Below, piece after piece: positions 5,113 to 13,332 of a stretch of 20,430 nucleotides of DNA. The first letter of the stretch is position 1, and every line of letters starts with the position of its first letter. The notes under the pieces were generated by a model, which saw only the letters and a program-made list of their open reading frames with translations, was not told the DNA's origin and did no database searches. A program made the position numbers and the translations under genes. Origin of the DNA: QYOJ01 sp043806735 (lineage in GTDB: Bacteria > Bacteroidota > Bacteroidia > Bacteroidales > FEN-979); contig JAZDGR010000079.1 in the NCBI GenBank assembly GCA_043806735.1, positions 1-20,430 on the forward strand, read 5' to 3'.

Positions 5113-6777
5113 ATGAAGGATTTGCATGGTGGGCATACCAAATGCCTTCTTGTACAAACAAAATTTTCAGGATTTAGTTTCTGGAATTACCAGGAAGTTT
5201 GTGACATGGTTGGGGCAAAATACCCGGCTTCCTCTCTTGGATTGCTGACAGTGGCTGCACTCCTTCCTCAGCATTGGATATTCAGGTTAATTGACGAGAA
5301 CGTTGAACCTTTGCTGGATGACCATTTGAAATGGGCTGATATTGTCTGTACAGGGGGAATGCTTCCTCAACAGAAAAGCATGCTCGATTTCATCCGGCGG
5401 GCGCATGATCTTGATCGCATTGTTGTGGTTGGCGGTCCCGATCCGACTTCACAGCCAACTGTTTACCATGAGGCCGACTTTTTAGTCCTGGGCGAAGGAG
5501 AGGTTTCCATTCCCATGTTCTTAAACGATTTGCTGAAGGGGGCAAAAAGCGGGAGATATTTTTCTGAGGAAAAAGCCAATATGCTGGAAGCTGTCGTACC
5601 CAGATATGACCTGATCCAATTCCGGAATTATATTATGATCGGACTTCAATTTATCAGGGGGTGTCCCTTTAATTGCGAATTCTGCGATATCATTGAGCTA
5701 TATGGCCGAATACCCAGGTTTAAGTCGGCCGAACAGGTGATCAAAGAACTGCAATCCCTTTACGATTTAGGTTACCGTGGACATATTGACATAGTTGATG
5801 ATAACTTCATTGGGAATAAAAAGAAGGCTAAAGACCTCTTGCGTGAATTAAAAACATGGACTCAAAACCACGGGTATCCGTTTTATTTTTCTACCGAAAC
5901 CTCTATTGACCTGGCTGATGATGATGAATTGCTTCAGTTAATGAAAGATGTCGATTTCCGGTATGTGTTTCTTGGTATCGAAACACCTGAAAATGATACG
6001 CTGAAACTGATCCAGAAAACCCAGAATGTAAACAAACCAATCGAAGATGCTGTCAGGGAACTATTATCGTATGGCATCGTTAGTAATGGAGGATATATTA
6101 TTGGTTTCGACAGCGAAAGCAGACAGATTGCCGATAATATGATTGATTCCATCCAGAAATCGGGAATCTGCATAGCAATGATCGGCCTGCTTTACGCACT
6201 GCCAAATACTCAATTAACCCGCCGTCTTGAATCTGAAGGCAGGTTGTTTCCACAGGCATCCCGATCAGTTGGTGAAAGCGATATTGACCAATCTACGAGT
6301 GGTTTGAACTTTATTACACTGATTTCACGTACCGAGGTCCTTAAGAATTTTATTCGGGTTATCAATGCCATTTATGAACCTTCGAATTATTATAAGCGGG
6401 TTGTTTTTACTGGCTTGAATATCAGACCCCATAATAAATATACTCCAAATTTCAGGACATGGCTTATTTATATGCGTTCATTCCTTAGGGTTTGTAGGAA
6501 GGCAGGTTTTAACGCAGGTACCGGGTTTTATTATTGGAAGATGTTTTTTACTGTACTCTTCAGAAACCCAAAAGGAATTGAAGCGGCAGTGAACTTGGCA
6601 GCCATGTTCATTCACTTCCGGAAACAGAAAGAGTATGGTGTTTCACAAATGAAACAAACGATTGATGAACTGGAAAAAACCGGTGAAGAAGCTTACTACG
6701 CAAGGATGATGGGAACTAATCAGAGTGACCACGCAATACGGAAAATAACCGTAAATTTGCATCCTGAAAAGACCTGA
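5113..6777 (+). CDS. B12-binding radical SAM protein with DUF4070 (HpnP-like)
   Basis: This is a 554-residue cobalamin-dependent radical SAM enzyme. The N-terminal ~150 residues form a Rossmann-like B12-binding domain (VVVGGPDPTSQP, FLVLGEGE), without the DxHxxG lower-axial histidine motif. The radical SAM core carries Cys184, Cys188 and Cys191 in CPFNCEFCDI. The C-terminal part (about 390-530) fits DUF4070. This architecture is shared with HpnP, the hopanoid C-2 methylase, and many uncharacterised relatives, most of which methylate unreactive carbons. No hopanoid genes are nearby, so the substrate is unknown. The gene stops 10 bp before hpdB, so cotranscription with the decarboxylase is likely, although functional linkage is only inferred. 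The first ATG was chosen as start because it follows an AT-rich leader and the -7 box. Confidence 0.85.
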   Translation: MKDLHGGHTKCLLVQTKFSGFSFWNYQEVCDMVGAKYPASSLGLLTVAALLPQHWIFRLIDENVEPLLDDHLKWADIVCTGGMLPQQKSMLDFIRRAHDLDRIVVVGGPDPTSQPTVYHEADFLVLGEGEVSIPMFLNDLLKGAKSGRYFSEEKANMLEAVVPRYDLIQFRNYIMIGLQFIRGCPFNCEFCDIIELYGRIPRFKSAEQVIKELQSLYDLGYRGHIDIVDDNFIGNKKKAKDLLRELKTWTQNHGYPFYFSTETSIDLADDDELLQLMKDVDFRYVFLGIETPENDTLKLIQKTQNVNKPIEDAVRELLSYGIVSNGGYIIGFDSESRQIADNMIDSIQKSGICIAMIGLLYALPNTQLTRRLESEGRLFPQASRSVGESDIDQSTSGLNFITLISRTEVLKNFIRVINAIYEPSNYYKRVVFTGLNIRPHNKYTPNFRTWLIYMRSFLRVCRKAGFNAGTGFYYWKMFFTVLFRNPKGIEAAVNLAAMFIHFRKQKEYGVSQMKQTIDELEKTGEEAYYARMMGTNQSDHAIRKITVNLHPEKT

Positions 6778-6787
6778 TAATCAACCC

Positions 6788-9457
6788 ATGAACACTCCGG
6801 ATAAAAAGCTCGTCAATTATTACGGGCAGGAGCCGGGTCAGCCAGTTTCGCAGCAGGAGAAAAAACCGAACCCCACTCCGCGGGTACAGGCTGCGAGGGA
6901 GCTTTATTTCGAAGCAAAATCGTCGGCTTCCATGGAGTTTCCTTACTGGTACACGCGCCGTTGGGAAGAACTGGAAGGAGAGATTCCGATCATCCGCCGG
7001 GCAGAAGCGCTGCAAGCGGGTTTTTCGCACCTCACCCCGGTAATCTTCCCTGGCGAACTGCTGGCCATGGGGAAAGCCGCCTATCTGCGGGGGTCATTCC
7101 CGATGCCCTGGTTGTCGGAAGCGTTCTTTATGGCATCCGAAGACAAATTCTACCAGGAAGCACTGCACTCGGGGAAACTGACGGCCGATACCTTTACCAC
7201 CATGGGCAAAGGGGGTGGGAACGTCACCCAGAGTGCCGGTAAGGTGCTATCCATTGCCGGGAAATTCGGGCTGCGGGTGGAAGAACTGCCGGTGATGCTG
7301 GAGGTGGCTAAAAAATGGAAAGACAAGTCGGTGGATGATGTGGGCCACAAGTACGAGCAACTGGTTCCCGGGTACAAAGAGAAAGAGGCGATCATGCGTT
7401 CGGTCATCTGCATGTTCGATTCGGGATATACCCTGCCGCAGGGCCGTGAAGTGATGAACTATTATTATCCGCTGCAATACGGGATCGAAGGGATCAAAGC
7501 CATTTGCGAAGAGGGGATTGCCGAAGTAGCCGGCTATCCCGAAATGGACCGGCTCTATTTTTTCCAGGCGGTAAAGATCATGCTGGAAGGAATTCAGGCT
7601 TGGATCCGTAATTATGCCGAAGAGGCCAGGTTCCTGGCCAGCCTGGAGAAAGAGGACAGACAACGCACAGAGTATGCCGATATGGCGGAACGGCTCGACT
7701 GGATTGCAGACCGCCCGCCGCGCAATTTTCACGACGCGTTGCAGGTCGTGTGGACCTTCCACGTTGCCGTGCTGAATGAAGATGCGATCTCCGGTCTTTC
7801 GCCCGGACGTGTCGGACAAGTCCTGTTTCCCTGGTGGCAGCGTGACATCCGGTCGGTAGCGCTGGATCGCGAGCGCACGATCGAGCTCCTGGAATGCATG
7901 CGGATGAAGTTCACCGAGATTGACTGCTTTGCCTCCATGGGGGTTGTGGGGGGCGTATTGTCGGGCAATACGTTCAACAACCTTTGTTTGGGCGGACTGA
8001 ACCGGGAGGGGAACTCCGCCGCGAACGAGCTGGAAATGCTGATTCTGGAAGCCGGCATCCGGTGCGATACGCCTCAACCGACCCTTTCGCTTTTATATGA
8101 CGAGAAGCTTCCCGAAGAGTTCCTGCTGAAGGGGGTGGAGTGCACCAAGATCGGCACAGGTTACCCCGCCTGGGTCAGCAACCAGGTGGCCATGGAGTTC
8201 CTGCTGAAAAACTACCGCCACGAAGGGATGGAACTGGAAGAGGCCCGTGCGTGGGCCATCGGGGGGTGCCTGGAAACTTCCCCCGGCAGCTGGATGTCGC
8301 TGATCCTCGACGGGGAGACCAATTGGATACCGGGCGGTTCGGCTCCGGCCACCAGCGTGGGTGTTCACTTCCTGTCGCTCCCCAAGATCCTGGAAGTCAC
8401 TTTGTTTGACGGGATGGATATGCGTACCGGCGAACGGATCTTCCCATCGCATGGTTCTTCCCTGAAAACATATGAAGAGATCTGGGAGGCGTTCAAGGGC
8501 TATTTCAGCCGGGCTGTCGACGTTCTCACCCTCACCAACAACATCCAGCACGACGCCTGGAGGAAAATCGCCCCCTCGCTGGTCAACTCGATGCTGAAGC
8601 CCGATTGCCTGGTACAGGGTAAAGATATCGGCCAGATGGGGAGCCGTTACAATACCACTTTCAACGTGGAGACAACGGGAACAGCCAACCTGGTGAACTC
8701 CCTGACTTCCATCCGGAAGAATGTGTTCGATGAACAACGCTTTACCCTGGATGACTACCGGAATGCCATCCTGGCGAACTTCGGCTACCATACGGCGCAG
8801 GAGACCGGTTCGTTTTCGCTGGTAGACCAGGTTCCGAACAACCAGTACGATCAGTGGAAACGGATCCATAAGGATTCCCTCGACGCGCCCAAGTACGGTA
8901 ACGACAACCCTTACGCGGATGCCATTTTCAAGGAGTGGGAGACCTGGTTCTGCGAGATGACCCATAACTACCGGTCCCTCTACGACCAGCCTCTCTATGC
9001 CTGCCAAATCTCCGTTTCCACCCACGGTCCGATGGGCGCCGTCACGCTGGCTTCAGCGGATGGCCGGCTTTCAGGCACCACCTTCTCCGACGCCTCCATG
9101 TCGGCTTATCCGGGAACCGACAAAAACGGTCCGTACGCACTCTTCAACTCGGCTACCTGCTGGAATCATTCCGAATCGCAGAATTCGCAACTGAATATGA
9201 AAATTCATCCTTCGGTGGTGAAGGGGCGGGAAGGTTCGCGGAAATTTCTGGAGCTGATCCGGGCTTATTTGCGGAAAGGAGGCTTTCACGTTCAGTTCAA
9301 CATCGTGGATTCGCGGATGCTGAAGGAGGCGCAGAAAGAGCCGGATAAATACCGGGGGCTTATGGTGCGGGTAGCGGGATTCACGCAATACTGGGTAGAA
9401 CTGGGTAAGCAGATCCAGGATGAAGTGATTGCGCGGACGGAGTACGAGGAAATTTGA
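6788..9457 (+). CDS. hpdB: 4-hydroxyphenylacetate decarboxylase, glycyl radical subunit
   Basis: This 889-residue glycyl radical enzyme decarboxylates 4-hydroxyphenylacetate to p-cresol in anaerobes. Catalytic Cys494 lies in GGCLETS with Glu496 two residues on, and the radical Gly864 lies in VRVAGFTQYW near the C-terminus. From memory, the characterised clostridial enzyme uses Cys503, Glu505, His536, Glu637 and Gly873. All five map here at a constant offset of 9 residues (494, 496, 527, 628, 864), and each residue is conserved, including the His and Glu that bind the substrate hydroxyl. This argues for HPAD over the related phenylacetate or indoleacetate decarboxylases. The adjacent small Fe-S subunit and a ferredoxin-type activase in the order B-C-A support the call. 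The gene is GC-rich and full length. It would be cytoplasmic and destroyed by oxygen once the radical is formed. Confidence 0.9.
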   Translation: MNTPDKKLVNYYGQEPGQPVSQQEKKPNPTPRVQAARELYFEAKSSASMEFPYWYTRRWEELEGEIPIIRRAEALQAGFSHLTPVIFPGELLAMGKAAYLRGSFPMPWLSEAFFMASEDKFYQEALHSGKLTADTFTTMGKGGGNVTQSAGKVLSIAGKFGLRVEELPVMLEVAKKWKDKSVDDVGHKYEQLVPGYKEKEAIMRSVICMFDSGYTLPQGREVMNYYYPLQYGIEGIKAICEEGIAEVAGYPEMDRLYFFQAVKIMLEGIQAWIRNYAEEARFLASLEKEDRQRTEYADMAERLDWIADRPPRNFHDALQVVWTFHVAVLNEDAISGLSPGRVGQVLFPWWQRDIRSVALDRERTIELLECMRMKFTEIDCFASMGVVGGVLSGNTFNNLCLGGLNREGNSAANELEMLILEAGIRCDTPQPTLSLLYDEKLPEEFLLKGVECTKIGTGYPAWVSNQVAMEFLLKNYRHEGMELEEARAWAIGGCLETSPGSWMSLILDGETNWIPGGSAPATSVGVHFLSLPKILEVTLFDGMDMRTGERIFPSHGSSLKTYEEIWEAFKGYFSRAVDVLTLTNNIQHDAWRKIAPSLVNSMLKPDCLVQGKDIGQMGSRYNTTFNVETTGTANLVNSLTSIRKNVFDEQRFTLDDYRNAILANFGYHTAQETGSFSLVDQVPNNQYDQWKRIHKDSLDAPKYGNDNPYADAIFKEWETWFCEMTHNYRSLYDQPLYACQISVSTHGPMGAVTLASADGRLSGTTFSDASMSAYPGTDKNGPYALFNSATCWNHSESQNSQLNMKIHPSVVKGREGSRKFLELIRAYLRKGGFHVQFNIVDSRMLKEAQKEPDKYRGLMVRVAGFTQYWVELGKQIQDEVIARTEYEEI

Positions 9458-9472
9458 CCAATGAACAGTGAT

Positions 9473-9488
9473 CCCGATAGCTATCGGG
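9473..9488. repeat. Perfect 16-bp palindrome
   Basis: CCCGATAGCTATCGGG is a perfect palindrome between hpdB and hpdC. It may be a dispersed Bacteroidetes intergenic element or a regulatory or processing site that separates expression of the large and small subunits. Confidence 0.6.
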
Positions 9489-9490
9489 AG

Positions 9491-9518
9491 TGAATAGTGA
9501 AAAGTGAATAGTGAATAG
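9491..9518 (+). repeat. Heptamer repeat (TGAATAG x4, one variant)
   Basis: TGAATAG, TGAAAAG, TGAATAG and TGAATAG follow one another in the hpdB-hpdC gap and run into the GTG start of hpdC (9511). The weaker 7-bp rhythm TGACCAA/TGAACAG/TGATCCC begins just upstream, at the end of hpdB. Confidence 0.7.
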
Positions 9519-9777
9519 TAGAGAGAAGGAATATTGTTGTAAGGATTGCAGGTATTATCTGCCGGTGGATGTTTTCAGGGGGATCTGCAAGATCAGCAAG
9601 GAGAAGATTTTGCCGGATGACATTTTCTGTAAACAGGCTGAGAAGCTGGCCAGATGCAAATTCTGCCAGCAATACATTCCCGAGAAGGAGTACCTTGGCA
9701 AATGCGTTGACCGGCTTGCTTACCCCGATATGGTCGCTGCAAAATGCGCCGATTTTAAATGGTTCAGCCAACACTGA
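9511..9777 (+). CDS. hpdC: 4-hydroxyphenylacetate decarboxylase, small Fe-S subunit
   Basis: This 88-residue cysteine-rich protein is the small subunit of HPAD, which carries two [4Fe-4S] clusters and regulates the oligomer and radical stability. Nine cysteines are present: 9, 10, 13, 26, 40 (N-terminal half) and 49, 52, 65, 79 (C-terminal half). This gives two similar Cys-cluster halves, as in the known subunit. When aligned on C13-x12-C26, the position of the unusual histidine ligand of clostridial HpdC (His3, by memory) is occupied by Cys10. GTG at 9511 is the first in-frame start after an in-frame TGA, and no ATG exists upstream in this frame. The 3' end overlaps hpdA by 19 bp, indicating coupled translation. 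The family assignment rests on length, cysteine pattern and position between hpdB and hpdA. Confidence 0.82.
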   Translation: MNSREKEYCCKDCRYYLPVDVFRGICKISKEKILPDDIFCKQAEKLARCKFCQQYIPEKEYLGKCVDRLAYPDMVAAKCADFKWFSQH

Positions 9778-10691
9778 CCGGAACCCTGTTTGACATCCAG
9801 GGCTTTTCGGTTCACGACGGCCCCGGATGCCGTACCCTGATCTTTCTCAAAGGATGTCCCCTCTCCTGCAAATGGTGCTGCAATCCCGAAGGCAGGCATG
9901 CCTTCATTGAACCGCTTTTTCGTCGTAACAAATGCACGTTTGACAAGCTCTGCGTGGAAGCCTGTCCGCGCGGAGCCATCTCCGCAGAAGAACACTCGAT
10001 TGTGATCAATCGTGCTGTCTGCGCCACCTGCGAAACTTACGTCTGCGCGGAGGCCTGCTGCACGGGAGCACTTCAGAAAGGCGGAACAACGCTGACCGTG
10101 GAGAAGCTGTTTTCAATTATTCAGCGGGACCGGCAATACTGGGGCAACCGGGGTGGGATCACGCTGACAGGCGGAGAGCCTTTTTTTCAGTGGGAGTTTT
10201 CGCATGCCATCCTCAAGCGTTGTCATGATTCCCTTATCAATACCGCGGCCGAGACGTGCGGACAGGTTCCCTGGGAATTCTACGAACCTTCGCTGGTATA
10301 CCTCGACTGGCTTTTCTTTGACATCAAGCATCTGGATCCGGAAAATCACCGGGATGGGACGGGTCAACCCAACCGGCTGATCCTGGAGAATGCGCAGCGC
10401 CTGGCCCATGAATTCCCGGGGAGGATGGTCTTCAGGATGGCGGTGATTCCGGGTTATAACGACTCTGGAGAGCATATCCGTGAGCTGGCCGGGTTCCTTG
10501 TTTCTACCGGCCGGAAAGAGATCAATATCCTGCCACTCCATCATCTTGGCCGTGAGAAATACACTCTGGCCGGACTCCCCTACTACACGGATGATTTCAC
10601 GCTTCCGACGGTTGAATCGCTTCAGCATATTGCGGGAATCTTTGGAGAGACGGGTATTGCGTGCTATGTGGGGAGTGAGACGCCGTTTTAG
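9759..10691 (+). CDS. hpdA: 4-hydroxyphenylacetate decarboxylase activating enzyme
   Basis: This 310-residue radical SAM activase generates the glycyl radical on HpdB (Gly864). The signature is FDIQGFSVHDGPGCRTLIFLKGCPLSC..CC: Cys33, Cys37 and Cys40 bind the SAM cluster. A ferredoxin-like insert (Cys59, 65, 69 and Cys88, 91, 96, 100) binds additional Fe-S clusters, as in HpdA, BssD and CutD but not PflA. TLTGGEPFFQ (about 138-147) is the SAM-binding GGE motif, and FFDIKHLD (about 188-195) is another core strand of the family. The start overlaps the end of hpdC. Downstream comes a heptamer repeat and a 160-bp gap before the aminotransferase, so the hpd operon probably ends here. Confidence 0.9.
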   Translation: MVQPTLTGTLFDIQGFSVHDGPGCRTLIFLKGCPLSCKWCCNPEGRHAFIEPLFRRNKCTFDKLCVEACPRGAISAEEHSIVINRAVCATCETYVCAEACCTGALQKGGTTLTVEKLFSIIQRDRQYWGNRGGITLTGGEPFFQWEFSHAILKRCHDSLINTAAETCGQVPWEFYEPSLVYLDWLFFDIKHLDPENHRDGTGQPNRLILENAQRLAHEFPGRMVFRMAVIPGYNDSGEHIRELAGFLVSTGRKEINILPLHHLGREKYTLAGLPYYTDDFTLPTVESLQHIAGIFGETGIACYVGSETPF

Positions 10692-10693
10692 TT

Positions 10694-10716
10694 AGCAGTT
10701 GGCAGTTGGCAGTTGG
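10694..10716 (+). repeat. Heptamer repeat (GGCAGTT)
   Basis: AGCAGTT, GGCAGTT and GGCAGTT, plus two more bases, lie immediately after the hpdA stop codon, another 7-bp-period intergenic repeat. The rest of the gap to 10852 is AT-rich and has no further recognisable feature or clear promoter box. Confidence 0.6.
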
Positions 10717-10852
10717 AGTTTTCAACATGCAGTTTGTTGATAAAATATCCGGAAGCTCTTCACGGGGTACCAAAAATCATTGGATATTTCCGGAATATTT
10801 CAAATATTTGCCTGTTGTAACCGTATACTGACCCATCTAACAAAACTTACAC

Positions 10853-12181
10853 ATGAAAGATACGCCCATACCCTATGAGGTTGTCAGCAGGCTTATTGCA
10901 GAAAGCAAGATCAGGAATGTAGGCAAGGCCTCTATCCGGGAGATCAAACGATTGATCAACGATATAGAACACGAGACCGGTCAGAAATACATCCGCATGG
11001 AGATGGGTGTTCCCGGATTTAAAGCCACAGAGATTGGGGTAAAAGCCGAGATTGCGGCGCTGGAGTCGGGTGTCGCGGCTGTCTATCCAGAGATCGAAGG
11101 CATTCCCCCGCTGAAACGCGAAGCGGCCAGGTTTGCCAAGTTGTTCCTGGATATCGACATCGATGAAAGTCATTGTGTATCCACCGTAGGATCGATGCAG
11201 GGAGGTTTTACCTCTTTCCTGACGCTGGCGAGGCTGCACAAACAAAAAGATACCACCCTATTTATTGATCCGGGATTTCCGGTGCACCGGCAGCAGCATA
11301 TCATTCTCGGGCAAAAATTCGAGTCGTTCGACATTTACGATTTCCGCGGCGAGAAGCTGAGAGATAAACTTACATCCTATTTTTCGAAAGGGAATATCCA
11401 TTCGGTGCTCTATTCCAACCCCAACAACCCCTCGTGGGTTTGCCTTACGCACAAGGAGTTGAAGATCATCGGGGAGCTGGCCACCAAATATGATGTCGTG
11501 GTGATCGAAGACCTTGCGTATCTTGCTATGGACTTCCGGAAGGATTATTCCAAACCCGGGGTACCACCCTTTCAGCCGACAGCGGCTAAGTACACCGACA
11601 ATTACATCCTGCTGATCAGCAGTTCCAAGGTCTTTAGTTATGCCGGGCAGCGAGTGGGGCTGATGCTGATATCGGATCACCTTTTCAATGTAAAGTCTTC
11701 AGATCTTTTACGGTATTATACCACAGATATCCTGGGCCGGGCGGTGATTTACGGCACTCTTTATGCCCTGAGCGCCGGAACTTCCCATTCGGCGCAGTTC
11801 GGACTTGCCGCCATGCTGAAGGCTTCGAACGACGGAACCTATGATTTTGTGGAGGTGGTGAAAGAGTACGGGAGGAAGGCGGCTATCATGAAGAAACTTT
11901 TCACCGATAACGGATTTAAGATTGTATACGATATGGATGAAGATGATCCAATCGCAGACGGATTTTATTTTACCATCAGTTATCCCGGATTCAGCGGCGA
12001 GCAACTGGTCGAGGAGCTTCTTTATTACGGCATCAGTTCGATCGCACTCTCCATCACGGGAAGTACCCGTACCGAAGGCATCAGGGCCTGCGTTTCGCTG
12101 GTTCAGCGGTCGCAGTTCCCCGAGTTGGAAGAGCGGTTGAAACGATTTTATGAACAGCATCCGCAAGGATCCCGAACTTAA
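10853..12181 (+). CDS. PLP-dependent aminotransferase, fold type I
   Basis: This 442-residue class I/II aminotransferase transfers an amino group to or from a 2-oxo acid using PLP. The PLP-binding features are in order: TVGSMQGGFTS (about 106-116, phosphate/ring region), SNPNNPS (N192 binds the cofactor, about 188-194), VVIEDLAY (Asp220 and Tyr223), and the Schiff-base Lys259 in LISSSKVFSYAGQRVG. A C-terminal Arg-containing stretch (about 393-406) fits the carboxylate-binding region. Substrate specificity is not readable. Lying directly after HPAD and before a ketoacid:ferredoxin oxidoreductase, a role in aromatic amino acid (tyrosine) transamination to 4-hydroxyphenylpyruvate is the natural suggestion, but it is inferred from context. 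It is followed after 8 bp by the next gene, so the two are probably one operon. Confidence 0.85.
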   Translation: MKDTPIPYEVVSRLIAESKIRNVGKASIREIKRLINDIEHETGQKYIRMEMGVPGFKATEIGVKAEIAALESGVAAVYPEIEGIPPLKREAARFAKLFLDIDIDESHCVSTVGSMQGGFTSFLTLARLHKQKDTTLFIDPGFPVHRQQHIILGQKFESFDIYDFRGEKLRDKLTSYFSKGNIHSVLYSNPNNPSWVCLTHKELKIIGELATKYDVVVIEDLAYLAMDFRKDYSKPGVPPFQPTAAKYTDNYILLISSSKVFSYAGQRVGLMLISDHLFNVKSSDLLRYYTTDILGRAVIYGTLYALSAGTSHSAQFGLAAMLKASNDGTYDFVEVVKEYGRKAAIMKKLFTDNGFKIVYDMDEDDPIADGFYFTISYPGFSGEQLVEELLYYGISSIALSITGSTRTEGIRACVSLVQRSQFPELEERLKRFYEQHPQGSRT

Positions 12182-12189
12182 GCAACAGA

Positions 12190-12963
12190 ATGAGTAGACT
12201 GGCCCTACTTCAATTTCTTGTTTTCCTCCTTTTTGTCTCAGCCACCCCTGTCAACGCACCTGTTTCTCCGGGTTCCCTCGAAGGCATTGATATTGTGTTT
12301 GACTCCGAGCCCAGGATGTTTCCGAACAACTGGTATTGCAAGCGGATCAGCGCCGAAGCCGTGTCGCTTCCCAAGGCTTACCGGACCCAGGCGATGGACA
12401 TCCTGAACAGTGCCATTGCCAAATATCCCGAGGAGGTCTTGTTTGTCTATCTTCGGAAAGTATATGTATTGCAATCCATGACTTTTTTCGGGGTTCCTTA
12501 CGGCGGTACCAATGCCCGCGATGTGATCTACCTGGCTTATGACGACATCAATCCAAAACGAACAGCCGACTATGTAGAAGGGGTTTTTCATCATGAATTC
12601 TCGAGCGTGCTACTGCGGAAGTTCCACAAACAGTTTGACAAAGAGGGCTGGCTGGAGGTCAATCCCCTCGAGTTCCGGTACGGGGAGGGAGGAGTTCAGG
12701 CCATCAAGAACGGGGAAGCTTCTATGGAGTATGATTACAACCTTCATCAGGTCGGGTTTTTGAATAAATATTCCCAATCGGCTTTTGAAGAAGATATCAA
12801 TGTTTTCGCTCAGAATATCTTTTCAGGCGGCGAACAGTTCTGGTACATTGTAGACTCCTTTGCCACCATCCGGAAAAAAACGGAACTGATCATCCGTTTT
12901 TATCACCGGATTGACCCCATTTTCACAGAAGAATACTTTCGTGCCCTGGCCTGCCCCCGTTAA
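12190..12963 (+). CDS. Secreted protein resembling Peptidase_Mx1 zinc metallopeptidases, motif incomplete
   Basis: This 257-residue protein begins with a signal-peptide-like segment (MSRLALLQFLVFLLFVSATPVNA) without a lipobox cysteine, so it is probably exported to the periplasm. The remainder resembles the putative zinc-binding metallopeptidases common in Bacteroidetes: FHHEFSSVLLRKF (about 135-147) sits at the place of an HExxH motif, and SAFEEDINVFAQNIF (about 196-210) resembles the downstream glutamate helix. The second histidine of HExxH is not at its place (HEFSSV), so the protein may be inactive or may use neighbouring histidines. It lies 8 bp after the aminotransferase gene. I cannot link it to amino acid metabolism from sequence. 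The family call is moderate. Confidence 0.6.
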   Translation: MSRLALLQFLVFLLFVSATPVNAPVSPGSLEGIDIVFDSEPRMFPNNWYCKRISAEAVSLPKAYRTQAMDILNSAIAKYPEEVLFVYLRKVYVLQSMTFFGVPYGGTNARDVIYLAYDDINPKRTADYVEGVFHHEFSSVLLRKFHKQFDKEGWLEVNPLEFRYGEGGVQAIKNGEASMEYDYNLHQVGFLNKYSQSAFEEDINVFAQNIFSGGEQFWYIVDSFATIRKKTELIIRFYHRIDPIFTEEYFRALACPR

Positions 12964-13039
12964 CTTAAACCCGTTCTAAATTTCTCCTTTTTCCCCAAAA
13001 TAACTGCATTCCGCCAAAGATCGTTCGGGGAAAATTCTT

Positions 13040-13047
13040 TATTTTCG
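13040..13047 (+). promoter_or_regulatory. Possible -7 box TATTTTCG upstream of the oxidoreductase operon
   Basis: TATTTTCG differs by one base from TAnnTTTG and lies 42 bp before the korD start, in the 118-bp gap that separates the oxidoreductase operon from the previous gene. No convincing -33 TTTG is seen. Confidence 0.3.
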
Positions 13048-13081
13048 TGCTTTCTTTTCAGAAACAACAATCGAACATATT

Positions 13082-13312
13082 ATGGTTAAAATCAAAGGAG
13101 ATATCGTTGTCAATATCGAGCGTTGCAAAGGGTGTGAAGTCTGTATTGCCTCGTGTCCTTTTTCTGTGATTGGGATGTCGGAAGAGGTAAATAGCAAGGG
13201 GTATCATTTCGCGATGAAGGTCAATGATGATTGCACGGGCTGCATCAACTGCGCCCTGGTTTGTCCGGATGGTGTCATCACGGTGTACCGGGCTAAAGTC
13301 GCTGTGGGATAA
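13082..13312 (+). CDS. korD: 2-oxoacid:ferredoxin oxidoreductase, 4Fe-4S (delta) subunit
   Basis: This is a 76-residue ferredoxin-like subunit with two classical CxxCxxCxxxCP motifs (Cys15, 18, 21, 25 and Cys51, 54, 57, 61), so it binds two [4Fe-4S] clusters. It passes electrons from the TPP-containing catalytic subunits to ferredoxin. It is the first gene of the four-gene operon D-A-B-C. Similar small subunits accompany KOR, VOR and related enzymes, so the protein alone does not tell the substrate. The N-terminal GDIVVNIERCKGCEVCI is typical of this group. The next gene starts 20 bp downstream. Confidence 0.9.
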   Translation: MVKIKGDIVVNIERCKGCEVCIASCPFSVIGMSEEVNSKGYHFAMKVNDDCTGCINCALVCPDGVITVYRAKVAVG

Positions 13313-13332
13313 GAAATCAAAATCGATAACGA

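Noticed and set aside
7247..9025. Long minus-strand open frames opposite hpdB
   Set aside because: They mirror the codon structure of hpdB, have no recognisable motifs or starts with promoters, and the plus-strand gene is certain.
6788..9457. Choline trimethylamine-lyase, pyruvate formate-lyase, or phenylacetate/indoleacetate decarboxylase
   Set aside because: The CxE motif, the His and Glu at the hydroxyl-binding positions, the small Fe-S subunit gene and B-C-A order all favour 4-hydroxyphenylacetate decarboxylase.
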